Of a stretch of DNA of 64,000 nt, positions 8,527 to 17,124 are shown one piece after another. The translations under genes were made by a program, and so were the position numbers. The notes below the pieces were generated by a model that was not told the origin of the DNA, searched no databases, and saw only the letters and a list, made by a program, of their open reading frames with translations. The stretch lies in assembly GCF_003284935.1 (NCBI RefSeq), contig NZ_QMEV01000011.1:54887-118886 (forward strand), written 5' to 3'. Every line of letters starts with the position of its first letter. Positions within the stretch are counted from its first letter, which is position 1. The stretch comes from Mycobacterium colombiense. GTDB taxonomy: Bacteria > Actinomycetota > Actinomycetes > Mycobacteriales > Mycobacteriaceae.

Positions 8527-8880
8527 ATGACTGCTCCTGTCGACCCTTCGGTGCCGCCCAGCGGTAGGGGCTGCGTCGAGTGCGACGAGACCGGTGGTTG
8601 GTGGGTGCACTTGCGGCGTTGCGCGGCCTGCGGGCATATCGGTTGCTGCGACGACTCCTTCTCTCGCCATGCGACCAAGCACTGGCAGCAGACCGGTCAT
8701 CCGATCATCCGTTCGTTCGAGCCGGGTGAGGATTGGTTCTGGAACTACGAGGCCAACGACTACTACGAGGGTCCCGAGCTCGCGCCGCCCGAGTGCCGCC
8801 CCGAAGATCAGTCGGTTCCCGGGCCGCGCGGCCGGGTTCCCCACAACTGGTTCGAACTGCTGCGCCATCGCGACGGCTGA
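8527..8880 (+). CDS. UBP-type zinc-finger protein
   Basis: The 117-residue protein is almost entirely a ubiquitin-hydrolase-type (zf-UBP) zinc finger. It has GCVEC near the N-terminus, then RRCAACGHIGCCDDSFSRHATKHWQQTGHPIIRSFEPGEDWFW. Cys and His residues lie at the spacing that binds two or more zinc ions, and HATKHWQQTGHP is diagnostic. In eukaryotes the domain binds the free C-terminus of ubiquitin. Stand-alone bacterial copies are known but their ligand is not. AGGGAGG at about 8511-8518 is well spaced for ATG 8527, better than the GTG two codons earlier. It overlaps nothing and is followed by a convergent LysR gene. Confidence 0.8.
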   Translation: MTAPVDPSVPPSGRGCVECDETGGWWVHLRRCAACGHIGCCDDSFSRHATKHWQQTGHPIIRSFEPGEDWFWNYEANDYYEGPELAPPECRPEDQSVPGPRGRVPHNWFELLRHRDG

Positions 8881-8960
8881 CGCGGCTGCTGCTCCCCGGT
8901 TAACGGGTTCCTCGCGCCGCGATTACACCGACAACATCTGCCTCAAGCGGCCACGCCGAA

Positions 8961-9818
8961 TCACGTTGCGGCGGCCAGCAAGTCGCGCACCGCAGCGTCG
9001 ACCGTTCCCAGCAGGTTGGGGTCGATGCCGGCACGGCCGCGCACCAGGATCGAGGCGCTGTTGGCGGACGGCAGTCCCTCGGCCGGGCTGAGCCCGTCGG
9101 GGAATTTGCCGATCATCGGCAGCAGCGCCACCCCTAGCCCCGACCGCACCGCCGCGTAGAGGCCGGACAAATCGCCGCACTCGGCGGCGATCTCATACCC
9201 GATGTGGTGGCTTTCCAGAATTGCGAAGGCCGGCTCGCGCAATGTGCACGGCTCGGCGAAGATCACCAGCGGCAGCGGTTCTCGCGGCGAGTGCGTCAGC
9301 GTGCGCGCTGAAACCCATTGCAACTGAACGACTCCCGATGCATTAGCGCGATCCAGTCCCGCCCCGTCGAGCATGATGGCCAGATCGACCACACCGCGAT
9401 CGATCGAATCGGCCAGCGACACGTTGCGGTCGAGGCGGAAGCGCACCCGCAGGTCAGGGAGACGCTCACGCAACACTCTGGACAGGCCTGCCAGCATCAC
9501 GTCGGCGCCGTGTTCGGTGGCGCCGATGGTCAGGACCTTGTGCTCGGTCGCACCCAGGTCCTCGAGCGCGTTGTCGTGCGCCGCCAATATCGCGCGGGCA
9601 TGTCGCAGTGCCTTCTGGCCGACCTCGGTGAAGGCGACCCCGCGTCCGGAGCGTTGGACTATCGGTTCGCCGACCACCGCCTCGATCCGGCGCAGATGCT
9701 GGCTGACCGCGGACTGGCTCAGGTGCAGGGCGGCGGCGGCACGATGGAAACCGCCGCAGTCGGCGACGGCGACGAGGCTGCGCAGCGGCGCGATATCGAG
9801 CACCTGGGCCATAGCCAC
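8961..9818 (-). CDS. LysR family transcriptional regulator
   Basis: The 285-residue protein has the LysR winged helix at residues 8-66 (LRSLVAVADCGGFHRAAAALHLSQSAVSQHLRRIEAVVGEPI). A substrate-binding domain from about residue 88 includes the allosteric-loop tract GLGVALLPMIG. It is divergent from the EamA transporter gene at 9967. LysR proteins commonly control such a divergent neighbour, so the exporter is the likely target and its substrate the likely co-inducer. The inducer cannot be deduced. Confidence 0.88.
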   Translation of the reverse strand: MAMAQVLDIAPLRSLVAVADCGGFHRAAAALHLSQSAVSQHLRRIEAVVGEPIVQRSGRGVAFTEVGQKALRHARAILAAHDNALEDLGATEHKVLTIGATEHGADVMLAGLSRVLRERLPDLRVRFRLDRNVSLADSIDRGVVDLAIMLDGAGLDRANASGVVQLQWVSARTLTHSPREPLPLVIFAEPCTLREPAFAILESHHIGYEIAAECGDLSGLYAAVRSGLGVALLPMIGKFPDGLSPAEGLPSANSASILVRGRAGIDPNLLGTVDAAVRDLLAAAT

Positions 9819-9902
9819 ACTGTAATCCGATCGCAGCAGCTAATCAATCAGCGGTATCTAAGGGCGAATAGGCGTGCCACGTCGCACCTCCGATAAGGTT
9901 TC

Positions 9903-9920
9903 GCGATCAATCCCGATCGC
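9903..9920. promoter_or_regulatory. Candidate LysR operator between divergent genes
   Basis: GCGATC and GATCGC arms with a 6-nt spacer lie in the 148-base divergent region between the LysR gene and the EamA gene. Position and symmetry fit a LysR recognition site, but the core does not show a clean T-N11-A motif, so this is tentative. Confidence 0.3.
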
Positions 9921-9966
9921 CAATAATCGTTGGACTGCGTCGGTCGATCACGCGAACATTGGGGGC

Positions 9967-10905
9967 ATGCCTCTGCCGCGCATGCCGGTGATCACAGCCA
10001 CGGCGGTGACGTTCTTCTACGCCCTCGGATATCCGATCGGCACCCTGGCGGTGACCGCCATGACGCCAATGGCCGCCCTGGTGCTGCGGTTCAGTTTGGC
10101 CGCAATGATTCTGGCGGCCTGGTCGATCGTGGCCAGGGCCGGCTGGCCACGCGGCGCGCAGTTCGGCCACGTCCTGGTGACGGGCCTGCTGATCCAGGGG
10201 GTGCAGTTCTGCTGCCTGTATGAGGCTGTCCAGCTCGGGGCTCCGGCGGTGCTGTGTGCGGTGGTGATCGCGATGAATCCGGTGGCCACCGCGATCCTGG
10301 CGGCAACGTTCCTGCGGGAACCGCTCGGCACCATGCGCGCGGTCGCGCTGGTGCTCGGCGTCGTCGCGGTGCTGGCCGCCTGTTCGCGAAGGCTGATGAG
10401 CACCCACGGCGTCGACCCGGTCATCGTGTTGCTTGTCGTTGGGTTGCTGGGGCTTTCAGCGGGCGGTGTCTATCAACAGCGATTCTGCAGCGGCGTCGAC
10501 TTTCGGGTGATGAGTGCCATGCAGAACGCCGTGGGGCTGCTGCCCGCGTTGGCCTTCGCGATCGTCACGCCGTTCACCGTGCACGATGGCGTCAAGGCGG
10601 TGATCGCGGTCAGCGGCATGGTGCTGTTGAATGCCACGCTCGCGGTGAGCCTCTACGTGCGGGCTATCAATGCCCACGGCGCAACGGCGGTGGCGATGCT
10701 GTTCGCGATCATTCCCGCCGTGGCCGGAGTGTTGTCGTGGATCATCCTGGATCAACGCCCCGATGCGGGCATCGCGGTCGGCCTGGTGCTGGGCGGGCTC
10801 GCATGCTGGATCAACACCAGGGCTTCCGGCCGGCGCCGACCGGCGAAGGCAAGCACGCCCACCGCCACGCCGGCGCAGGCCGAGCTGCAGGACGCGCCGC
10901 GCTGA
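9967..10905 (+). CDS. EamA/DMT family transporter
   Basis: From ATG 9967 the 312-residue protein has ten hydrophobic segments arranged as two EamA repeats (about residues 8-140 and 153-288). The second ends in AVAMLFAIIPAVAGVLSWIILDQRP, typical of the drug/metabolite transporter superfamily. Members export amino acids, nucleosides or metabolites. The tail after about residue 288 is basic and cytoplasmic. The open frame extends upstream to 9874, but that part lacks membrane character. Divergence from a LysR gene suggests inducible export. Confidence 0.87.
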   Translation: MPLPRMPVITATAVTFFYALGYPIGTLAVTAMTPMAALVLRFSLAAMILAAWSIVARAGWPRGAQFGHVLVTGLLIQGVQFCCLYEAVQLGAPAVLCAVVIAMNPVATAILAATFLREPLGTMRAVALVLGVVAVLAACSRRLMSTHGVDPVIVLLVVGLLGLSAGGVYQQRFCSGVDFRVMSAMQNAVGLLPALAFAIVTPFTVHDGVKAVIAVSGMVLLNATLAVSLYVRAINAHGATAVAMLFAIIPAVAGVLSWIILDQRPDAGIAVGLVLGGLACWINTRASGRRRPAKASTPTATPAQAELQDAPR

Positions 10906-11005
10906 GACCACGAGGGCCTTGCCTGCGGGGCCGTCGCCGATAGCTTGTCGACCATCCGTTCATCCCGCGCGCCGATCTGTGAGAATGCATCCTGCGGAAT
11001 AGGCG

Positions 11006-11737
11006 ATGGAGGCGTGGGTGAACTTTGGCAGCGGGCGTCGTACCGGATGGCGGTGGGTCGCGGCGGCAATCTTTGCATCGGCGGCCGCGTTGACGTGCCC
11101 TACCGTCGCCCACGCGGACGCGCAGCTGTGCAACCCGGCGAGCGTCGATGCGAATCAAATGTGTCACTTCCACGCCTCGGGTCCACTGTCGGACATCAGC
11201 ATGGTGTTTCCGGCGAACTATCCCGATGAGCAGGCGATGATCGGCTATCTGAACAAGGTCACCGACGACTTCGGCAATGCCCGCGGACCACTGAACACGC
11301 TGAAATCGCCGACTGCGCTGAAGGTCACCGGCACCCGGTACAGCTCGGGCCCCCAGGCGACAGGTACCCAATCGGTCGTCACCGAGATCTATCAGAACCT
11401 CGGCGCTGCCCACCCGCTGGTGTGGTACCGATCCTTCAACTTCAATCTGGCCAACCAGCAGCCGATCACCTTCGACGCGTTGTTCCGGCCGGAAACTCAA
11501 CCGCTGCAAACAATCATGCCGATCGTGCAGAAGACGCTGGCAGACCGGTATCGGGCGACGGTGTCGATTCCGCCGGCAACCGGACTCCAGCCGACCAACT
11601 ACCAGAGTTTCGCGATCACCAATGACGCGATCGTGTTCTTCTTCGATCAGAACGCGTTGCAGCCGGCGATGGAGGCGACGCAAGTATCGGTGCCGCGCAA
11701 CGCGATCGCGTCGATGATCAACCCCGAGATCGCCTAG
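11006..11737 (+). CDS. Secreted MPT64/RsiV-like (DUF3298-type) protein
   Basis: The 243-residue protein has a signal sequence (WRWVAAAIFASAAALTCPTVAHADA, cleavage near residue 38). The mature domain contains QSVVTEIYQNLGAAHPLVWYRSFNFNL and PITFDALFRPETQPLQTI, followed by FAITNDAIVFFFDQ. This pattern matches the mycobacterial MPT64-like secreted proteins, which carry a DUF3298/RsiV-type C-terminal domain. Their biochemical role is unsettled. It stands 100 bases after the transporter gene and 26 bases before an NTF2-like gene on the same strand. Confidence 0.75.
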   Translation: MEAWVNFGSGRRTGWRWVAAAIFASAAALTCPTVAHADAQLCNPASVDANQMCHFHASGPLSDISMVFPANYPDEQAMIGYLNKVTDDFGNARGPLNTLKSPTALKVTGTRYSSGPQATGTQSVVTEIYQNLGAAHPLVWYRSFNFNLANQQPITFDALFRPETQPLQTIMPIVQKTLADRYRATVSIPPATGLQPTNYQSFAITNDAIVFFFDQNALQPAMEATQVSVPRNAIASMINPEIA

Positions 11738-11763
11738 CCGGATTACCCAACTGCGGAGGCATC

Positions 11764-12201
11764 ATGACAAGCGGTGACCAGCGCTCCGACGAGCAGGCCA
11801 TTCGGGCACTCGTCAACCAGCAGGTAAAGGCCTGGGCCGCAAGCGATCCCGCGGGCTACGCAAGCGTCTTCACGACCGATGCGGACTACATCACCTTTCT
11901 GGGCAGCCAGCACGTGGGGCGCGATGCCATCGCGGCATCGTATGTTCCGCTGTTCAGGAAGCTCCTCAAGGGAACACAGCTGCGGGTAGACATCACCCGA
12001 GTCCGATTCCTCACCCCCGACATCGCCCTGATCCACGCGAACGCGTCGGTTCTCAGAGCGGGACGCCGGCCAAACCGCCGCAACGCCCGCGTGAACACCA
12101 GCGTGGCCGTGCGGACGGACGGTCGCTGGCAACTCGTCGCCTCGCAAAACACCGCACGCCGGTGGCTCGCCGAAAAGCTCATGACTAAATTGTTTTCCTG
12201 A
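11764..12201 (+). CDS. SgcJ/EcaC-type NTF2-like (SnoaL) protein
   Basis: The 145-residue alpha+beta cone-fold protein opens with QAIRALVNQQVKAWAASDPAGYASVFTTDADYITFLG and ends with VAVRTDGRWQLVASQNT, the pattern of the SgcJ/EcaC branch of the SnoaL/NTF2 superfamily. Family members are small-ligand binders or isomerase-like enzymes, often of unknown role. A good ribosome-binding site (GCGGAGG) precedes ATG 11764. Twenty-six bases separate it from the secreted protein, so the two are probably co-transcribed. Confidence 0.8.
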   Translation: MTSGDQRSDEQAIRALVNQQVKAWAASDPAGYASVFTTDADYITFLGSQHVGRDAIAASYVPLFRKLLKGTQLRVDITRVRFLTPDIALIHANASVLRAGRRPNRRNARVNTSVAVRTDGRWQLVASQNTARRWLAEKLMTKLFS

Positions 12202-12229
12202 ACATCACCGCCCTACTAGCGTGGTGGGC

Positions 12230-12832
12230 ATGAGGGTGCGAATGGCCACGCCGCAGGATGCAACCGCGGTGGCGCAGAGCTATCTGCCGTATGTACGCGA
12301 CACGGCGATCTCCTTCGAGGCGACGCCCCCAGGTGCCGAGGAGATGCGCTCCCGTATCACCACGACGCTGGCGCGTCTGCCGTGGCTGGTCACCACCGAC
12401 GGTGACGGCATCAAGGGCTTTGCCTACGCCAGCCCGCACCGGGCGCGCGAGGCCTACCGTTGGTCCGTCGACGTCTCGCTGTACCTAGACGAACAAGTTC
12501 ACCGCCAGGGCCACGGCCGCAGGCTATACGCCGCGCTGTTCAATGTCCTTGCCGCGCAGGGCTATGTCAGCGCGTATGCGGGCATCGCGCTACCCAATGC
12601 CGCCAGCGTCGGCTTGCACGAGGCGCTGGGCTTCACCGCCGTCGGCACCTTCCGCGGCGTGGGGTTCAAACACGAAACGTGGTGGGACGTCGGCTGGTGG
12701 CAGCGCCGGTTGCTCGAACCGCCCCCGGCACCGCGGGAACCGTTGGCCTGGTCCGAGCTACCCGATAATGCCGTCCGCTCGGCCCTCGCCGCGCACCCGG
12801 ATGGCGGTTCCACGGCAGGAAGCGCTCGATGA
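12230..12832 (+). CDS. GNAT N-acetyltransferase (phosphinothricin acetyltransferase-like)
   Basis: The 200-residue protein carries the acetyl-CoA-binding motif VSLYLDEQVHRQGHGRRLYAALF (QxxGxG/A) and the tract GIALPNAASVGLHEALGFTAVGTFRGVGFKHETWWDVGWWQ. Both are characteristic of the Pat/Bar branch of GNAT enzymes, which acetylate small amines such as phosphinothricin or methionine sulfone. I chose ATG 12230, which begins the conserved MRVRMATPQDA strand; a GTG nine bases upstream is possible. The stop overlaps the start of the following dipeptidase reading frame by 4 bases, suggesting an operon. Confidence 0.85.
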   Translation: MRVRMATPQDATAVAQSYLPYVRDTAISFEATPPGAEEMRSRITTTLARLPWLVTTDGDGIKGFAYASPHRAREAYRWSVDVSLYLDEQVHRQGHGRRLYAALFNVLAAQGYVSAYAGIALPNAASVGLHEALGFTAVGTFRGVGFKHETWWDVGWWQRRLLEPPPAPREPLAWSELPDNAVRSALAAHPDGGSTAGSAR

Positions 12833-13787
12833 CCACGCTGCTGTGGGACCAGCACACGTGTCTACCGCTCAAGACGGACGCCGACATCGACCCGCTGACC
12901 CGCTACCAACGTGGCGCTGGCACATTGCTTTCGGTCAACGCCGGCTATTCACCGCACAGCTTCAGCGATGCCGCGGCGCTCTTGCGGCACTATCGTGACG
13001 CGATCGCGGGCCACCCCGACCTCGTATTAGCGACCACCATCGCCGATGTGGACGCCGCGACGGTGGCGGAGCGCATCGCGGTGGTGTTCGACCTGGAAGA
13101 CTCACGCCCGCTCGACGACGATCTCGAGAATGTGCAAAGGCTGGCCGATCTCGGCGTACGCACGCTGTTGCCCACGTATAACAACGCGAACCGCGCCGGC
13201 AGGGGGTGCCTCGACCACACCGATGGCGGCCTGACCGCGTGGGGCCGTGCCGTCATCGCCGAGCTGAACGCCGCCGGCATCGTCCCGGATGGGTCGCATT
13301 GCAGCGCTCGCACCGGTCTCGATATGTGCGAGGTATCTACGGGACCAGTCATTTACAGCCATTCGTGCATGCGAACACTCTGGGATCACCCCCGTGATAT
13401 CACTGACGATCAGGCGCGGGCCTGTGCGGAGACCGGCGGTGTCGTCGGCATCACCGATGTCGGCATCTTCCTGGGGCCCAACACCCCCCACCCTGGAAGC
13501 GATGACACGGCATCTGGAATATGCCGTCGGCCTGATCGGCGGCGAGCACGTCGGGATCAGTACCGACTTCTCCTTCGACGCCGCCGATTTCAACGACGAA
13601 CTCGAACGCAATCCCGAGCTGTTCGATGAACAGCTACACCCGTTGGGGTCCAATCCAGTGGATGGCGCCCGAAACATTCCTGATGCTCGGCGCGCACCTC
13701 CACCGCAGGGGATGGAGCCCCAGCGACATCGATGCCGTGCTCGGCGGAAACTTCTACCGGGTGGCTCGAGGCGCCTGGCGTCCTTGA
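12829..13787 (+). pseudogene. Membrane dipeptidase (peptidase M19), two frameshifts
   Basis: The first frame, from ATG 12829, reads as a microsomal-dipeptidase-like metallopeptidase (LLWDQHTCLPL; VVFDLEDSRPL; PDGSHCSARTGLDM; PVIYSHSCMRTL) as far as FLGPNTP. Homology then continues one frame over (TLEAMTRHLEYAVGLIGGEHVGISTDFSFDAADF...PELFDE), and after about 13630 one more frame over (SYTRWGPIQWMAPETFLMLGAHL...GGNFYRVARGAWRP, stop at 13785-13787). Each shift equals one extra base. The first lies in a run of six C at about 13486-13492, the second near 13629-13631. Repairing both gives 318 residues, the normal family length. This is a decayed gene or two sequencing errors. Confidence 0.8.
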
Positions 13788-13815
13788 GCATGAAGGGCCT
13801 CGAAGGGCACCAGCC

Positions 13816-14520
13816 TCAAGGCAACTCGACCCTACTGGCCAGCCAGCGGCCGTCCACCTTCTCCATGGTCATCCGGACCCGGCTGCGGTCCAGCTGAGGT
13901 GCCGGGGCGGACCCGTTGCTCACCGACTGGTCGACGAAGAGCACGACGTCCACCTTGTCCTCGGTCGCGGACTGGACCGCGGCTTCGATCACACTCCCGT
14001 GCGCCGCCGCCTTGTTATCGATGAGCGTCTGGCGCAGCTGGGCACTGGATTTCGTGTACATGTCTTTGAATTCACCGGTTGAGCCGTCGAGGACGTCGGT
14101 GAAGTTCTTGTCAATCGCATTGGTGTCCACGCTGGTGAGTGTGAGGATGTACTTCTTCGCCGCGGCAAGCGCCTGGGCTGCCGCGACTTCCTTCTGGTGG
14201 TGCTGAAACAACAGCCAACCCTCATACCCCGACCCCGTGAGGGCGACGGCCAACACCGCCGCGGTGGCCCAGCGAACACCAGTGGCGCGTCGGTACTTTC
14301 GAGCGCCCGGGCGCTCGTCGGCCGGGCGCTCGGCGTCATCGCTCGTATCCGGTGAGGCGTCGGCGGGTGTCGCGTCGTCGCCGGCCTCGTCGGTCTCGGC
14401 GTCGGGGGCTGCCGGCGGACGGGTCACGCCATCTTCGATAGCGGCGGCGGTGAGGCGAAAGCGATTTACCAACCACGTCCGTGGGCTGCCGGCTGGGCGT
14501 AGTGCTGGGTGGTGATTCAT
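13816..14520 (-). CDS. Mce-associated membrane protein
   Basis: The 234-residue protein has a long acidic, Pro/Ala-rich cytoplasmic N-terminus, one membrane helix at about residues 85-105 (WATAAVLAVALTGSGYEGWLLF) and a periplasmic domain ending in DGRWLASRVELP. This is the standard plan of mycobacterial Mce-associated proteins (Rv0177/Rv1973-like), which stabilise or assist the Mce lipid-import complex. Start ATG 14520 overlaps the upstream stop in a TGATG arrangement, so translation is coupled. It is a clear paralogue of the protein at 24436. Together with its partner it is divergent from the mce operon. Confidence 0.8.
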   Translation of the reverse strand: MNHHPALRPAGSPRTWLVNRFRLTAAAIEDGVTRPPAAPDAETDEAGDDATPADASPDTSDDAERPADERPGARKYRRATGVRWATAAVLAVALTGSGYEGWLLFQHHQKEVAAAQALAAAKKYILTLTSVDTNAIDKNFTDVLDGSTGEFKDMYTKSSAQLRQTLIDNKAAAHGSVIEAAVQSATEDKVDVVLFVDQSVSNGSAPAPQLDRSRVRMTMEKVDGRWLASRVELP

Positions 14521-15125
14521 CAGTTGCATGCGCCGGAGTCGCGAAGCGAGTTCGCCCAGCCGGTGGCCGAGACGATGTTCGCGTGGGTGACTCCCGACGG
14601 ATCCTTTCTCTCGATGCTATCGCTGATGCGTGACAGTTGAAATGTCAAGTGCACCAACGCTTCGCCGCCGTATACCGGCGAGTACGGCCCGAAGTTGTCG
14701 GGCTGGTTGGTGATGATCAGTGGCTTCACTCGAGGCGCCAGGAACGCCGTCGACTGGTCGATGTTGGTGACCACGGCGCGGGCGTTGTCCTGCACGCCGC
14801 CGATCGAGTAGTCGTCATGCTGGTCGCCGAGATAGCGGTTGAAATCGTTGATCTCGCCCATCAGCGGATCGAACTGCGCCTTGAACCACTGGCACGAGTC
14901 CGACATTCCGCCGATCATCTCCGGTGTCACCCGCGCCGTGAAGGTGTTGTACGGCCAGATGTCGAAGTTCGGTGACCATTCGCTAGGCGCCGGGGTGAAC
15001 ACGGGCAATGGCGGCGGCTGGCCGGGATCGGCGGCGGCATGCCCCGAAAGCGTTAAGGCAACGACCAGTGCCGGCGCGGCGCACGATAGGCAGCCACCCG
15101 CTCGTCGCCACCTCGTCAGATCCAT
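14520..15125 (-). CDS. Secreted protein of the mce locus, unknown function
   Basis: From ATG 15125 (MDLTRWRRAG) the frame encodes 201 residues. A signal peptide runs to about residue 34 (PALVVALTLSGHAAADP), followed by PPPLPVFTPAPSEWSPNFDIWPYNTF and a soluble domain with two cysteines (SDSCQWF and the terminal GACN) that could form a disulfide. I do not recognise a named family. It is co-directional and translationally coupled with the Mce-associated gene, and it faces the yrbE genes across a 264-base divergent region. A periplasmic role alongside the Mce transporter is therefore inferred. Confidence 0.65.
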   Translation of the reverse strand: MDLTRWRRAGGCLSCAAPALVVALTLSGHAAADPGQPPPLPVFTPAPSEWSPNFDIWPYNTFTARVTPEMIGGMSDSCQWFKAQFDPLMGEINDFNRYLGDQHDDYSIGGVQDNARAVVTNIDQSTAFLAPRVKPLIITNQPDNFGPYSPVYGGEALVHLTFQLSRISDSIERKDPSGVTHANIVSATGWANSLRDSGACN

Positions 15126-15193
15126 CCGCCCTTCCCCCGGAAATACGGTATCCCGCGGTCGCCGAATACCGAACCACCAATCTGGAGCCGAAA

Positions 15194-15211
15194 TGCCGAT
15201 TAACATCGGCA
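15194..15211. promoter_or_regulatory. Perfect palindrome in the mce divergent promoter region
   Basis: TGCCGAT and ATCGGCA, seven-base perfect inverted arms with a 4-nt spacer, lie between the two divergent mce-locus units. This looks like a dimeric-repressor operator. A second inverted repeat, CGGTAT/ATACCG at 15146-15171, lies nearby. Confidence 0.5.
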
Positions 15212-15337
15212 CCATGATAGGCGATCCTCTCGCGAAGCAACCGATGCGTCAAGGGCCGCGACCAGGGCCTGCGCGCGAACAACTACTAGCCACTACGCGG
15301 GATCGCGCCGAAGCCCGACGACAAGCTGTCCACACGT

Positions 15338-15351
15338 GTCCGAATTCGGAC
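15338..15351. promoter_or_regulatory. Perfect 14-bp palindrome upstream of yrbEA
   Basis: GTCCGAATTCGGAC is perfectly self-complementary and ends 38 bases before the GTG start of the first permease gene, where a repressor would block transcription. A TetR-family protein, such as the double-TetR regulator at 25960, is the obvious candidate, but the pairing is inferred. Confidence 0.5.
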
Positions 15352-15389
15352 CTTCCACAGAAGCTGAGCAGCGGTTAACATAGCCTCCC

Positions 15390-16265
15390 GTGGCGGCACA
15401 GCGAACGTTCACCGACCAGTCTCGGCACCCGCGAGCGGCCGACAGCGTGGCCACTATCCAGGAGTGGTCCGCGGGATACGTCGTGCGGCACCCCCTGGCC
15501 TCACTCAACACCCTCGGCGAGCAGTACATCCTCGCGCTCCGCACCATCGAGTACTGCGTGGTCGACCTGTTCACCGGGCGCTTCCAATGGACCGAGTTCA
15601 TCCGCCAGGGCGCATTCATGGCTGCCACGGCGGTGCTGCCGACGGTGTTGGTGGCGCTGCCGATCGGGGTGACCCTGTCCATCCAATTCGCCCTGCTGGC
15701 CAACCAAGTCGGTGCGACGTCACTCGCCGGAGCCGCCAGTGGACTCGCGGTCATCCGTCAGGCCGCCTCGCTGGTGGCCGCAGTCCTCATGGCGTCCGCC
15801 GTCGGTTCCGCGATCACCGCCGACCTCGGTTCCCGCACCATGCGCGAGGAGACCGACGCCATGGAAGTGATGGGTGTTTCGGTAATCCGCCGGTTGGTCG
15901 TGCCCCGCTTCGTCGCGGCCGTCATGGTAGGGGTCGCCCTGACCGGAATCACCTGCTTCGTTGGGTTTTTGGCCAGCTACCTGTTCAACGTCTATTTTCA
16001 GCGCGGCGCGCCGGGGAGCTTCGTGGCGACATTCTCGTCGTTCGCCACCACCGAAGACATGATCGTAGCTCTGATCAAGGCCGTCATCTACGGCGCTATT
16101 GTGGCCGTAATCGCCTGTCAAAAAGGGCTTTTCACCACGGGTGGCCCCGCGGGTGTCGCGAATTCGGTTAACGCCGCGGTGGTCGAATCGATCCTGGTGC
16201 TGATGATCGTCAACGTCGGGATCAGCGAGCTCTACAACGCGCTGTATCCCAGGACGGGGTTGTGA
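15390..16265 (+). CDS. YrbEA, MlaE-type permease of the mce operon
   Basis: The 291-residue integral membrane protein of the MlaE/YrbE family has about five hydrophobic helices. Conserved segments include GVTLSIQFALLANQVGATSLAGAASGLAVIRQ and GSAITADLGSRTMREETDAMEVMGVSVIRRLVVPR. The ADLG...EEIDAM-like loop is the region that couples these permeases to the MceG ATPase. In mycobacteria YrbEA and YrbEB form the channel of the Mce lipid importer. The GTG start at 15390 fits the family length. It is the first gene of an eight-gene unit with 1- to 8-base overlaps or spacings. Confidence 0.93.
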   Translation: MAAQRTFTDQSRHPRAADSVATIQEWSAGYVVRHPLASLNTLGEQYILALRTIEYCVVDLFTGRFQWTEFIRQGAFMAATAVLPTVLVALPIGVTLSIQFALLANQVGATSLAGAASGLAVIRQAASLVAAVLMASAVGSAITADLGSRTMREETDAMEVMGVSVIRRLVVPRFVAAVMVGVALTGITCFVGFLASYLFNVYFQRGAPGSFVATFSSFATTEDMIVALIKAVIYGAIVAVIACQKGLFTTGGPAGVANSVNAAVVESILVLMIVNVGISELYNALYPRTGL

Positions 16266-16266
16266 C

Positions 16267-17124
16267 ATGACGGCCTCCGCGTACGTCCCGACGCTAGCCC
16301 GCCCGATCGTCGGCGCCTACCGCGCCGCCGCCGCCCCGACGATGCGCTTGGGGCACATGATGGTGTTCTTCGGACGGGCGGTGCTCGCCGTACCGTCCGT
16401 GCTGCGTCAGTACCGCGCGGAATTCCTGCAACTGCTGTCGAACATCGCCTGGGGCAACGGCTCGATCGTGGTCGGCGGCGGGACGGCCGGTGTCGCGGTG
16501 GTGCTCGGCTTCACCGCGGGCGCTCTCGTCGCCGTCGAGGGATACAACTTCCTCAATCTGCTCGGCTTGGGTCCAGCGACCGGCATCATCTCGTCGCTGG
16601 TCAACACCCGGGAGTTGGCGCCGATCATGGCTTCGCTGGCCTTCGCGATGCAGGCCGGCTGCCGCTTCACCGCACAGCTGGGTGCCATGCGCATTGCCGA
16701 GGAGGTCGATGCCCTGGAATCGTTGGCTATCCGCCCCATCCCCTTCCTGGTCACGACGCGGCTGATGGCCTCCGTGATCGCGGTCATCCCGCTTTACATC
16801 GCATGCCTGGCGGTGACCTACCTGACGTGCCAGGTGGTCGCCGAGGTGATCAGCGGTGGATCCATCGGTCCATACCTGCACTACTTCACGATGATGCTGA
16901 ATGCCAAAGATATTGCCTATTCGGTGCTCAAATGTGTTGTCTTCGTGTGGCTGTCGTCTACCGTGCAGTGCTATTATGGCTTCTACGCCACGGGCGGCCC
17001 CGAGGGCGTTGGGGTGGCAGCCGGGCACGCCATGCGGGCGAGCATCACCGTCGTGATCATGGTCAACATGTTGCTCACCATGGCACTGTGGAGCATCGAC
17101 GCGGGCGCGAGATTCGGTGGCTGA
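16267..17124 (+). CDS. YrbEB, MlaE-type permease of the mce operon
   Basis: The 285-residue second permease subunit contains NTRELAPIMASLAFAMQAGCRFTAQLGAMRIAEEVDALESLAIRPIPFLVTTR, the ATPase-coupling loop typical of YrbEB, and several membrane helices. It starts one base after the yrbEA stop and ends directly before the mceA start, so translation is probably coupled throughout. It pairs with YrbEA to form the membrane channel for lipid import. The ATPase (MceG/Mkl) is not encoded here and would be shared from elsewhere in the genome. Confidence 0.93.
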   Translation: MTASAYVPTLARPIVGAYRAAAAPTMRLGHMMVFFGRAVLAVPSVLRQYRAEFLQLLSNIAWGNGSIVVGGGTAGVAVVLGFTAGALVAVEGYNFLNLLGLGPATGIISSLVNTRELAPIMASLAFAMQAGCRFTAQLGAMRIAEEVDALESLAIRPIPFLVTTRLMASVIAVIPLYIACLAVTYLTCQVVAEVISGGSIGPYLHYFTMMLNAKDIAYSVLKCVVFVWLSSTVQCYYGFYATGGPEGVGVAAGHAMRASITVVIMVNMLLTMALWSIDAGARFGG

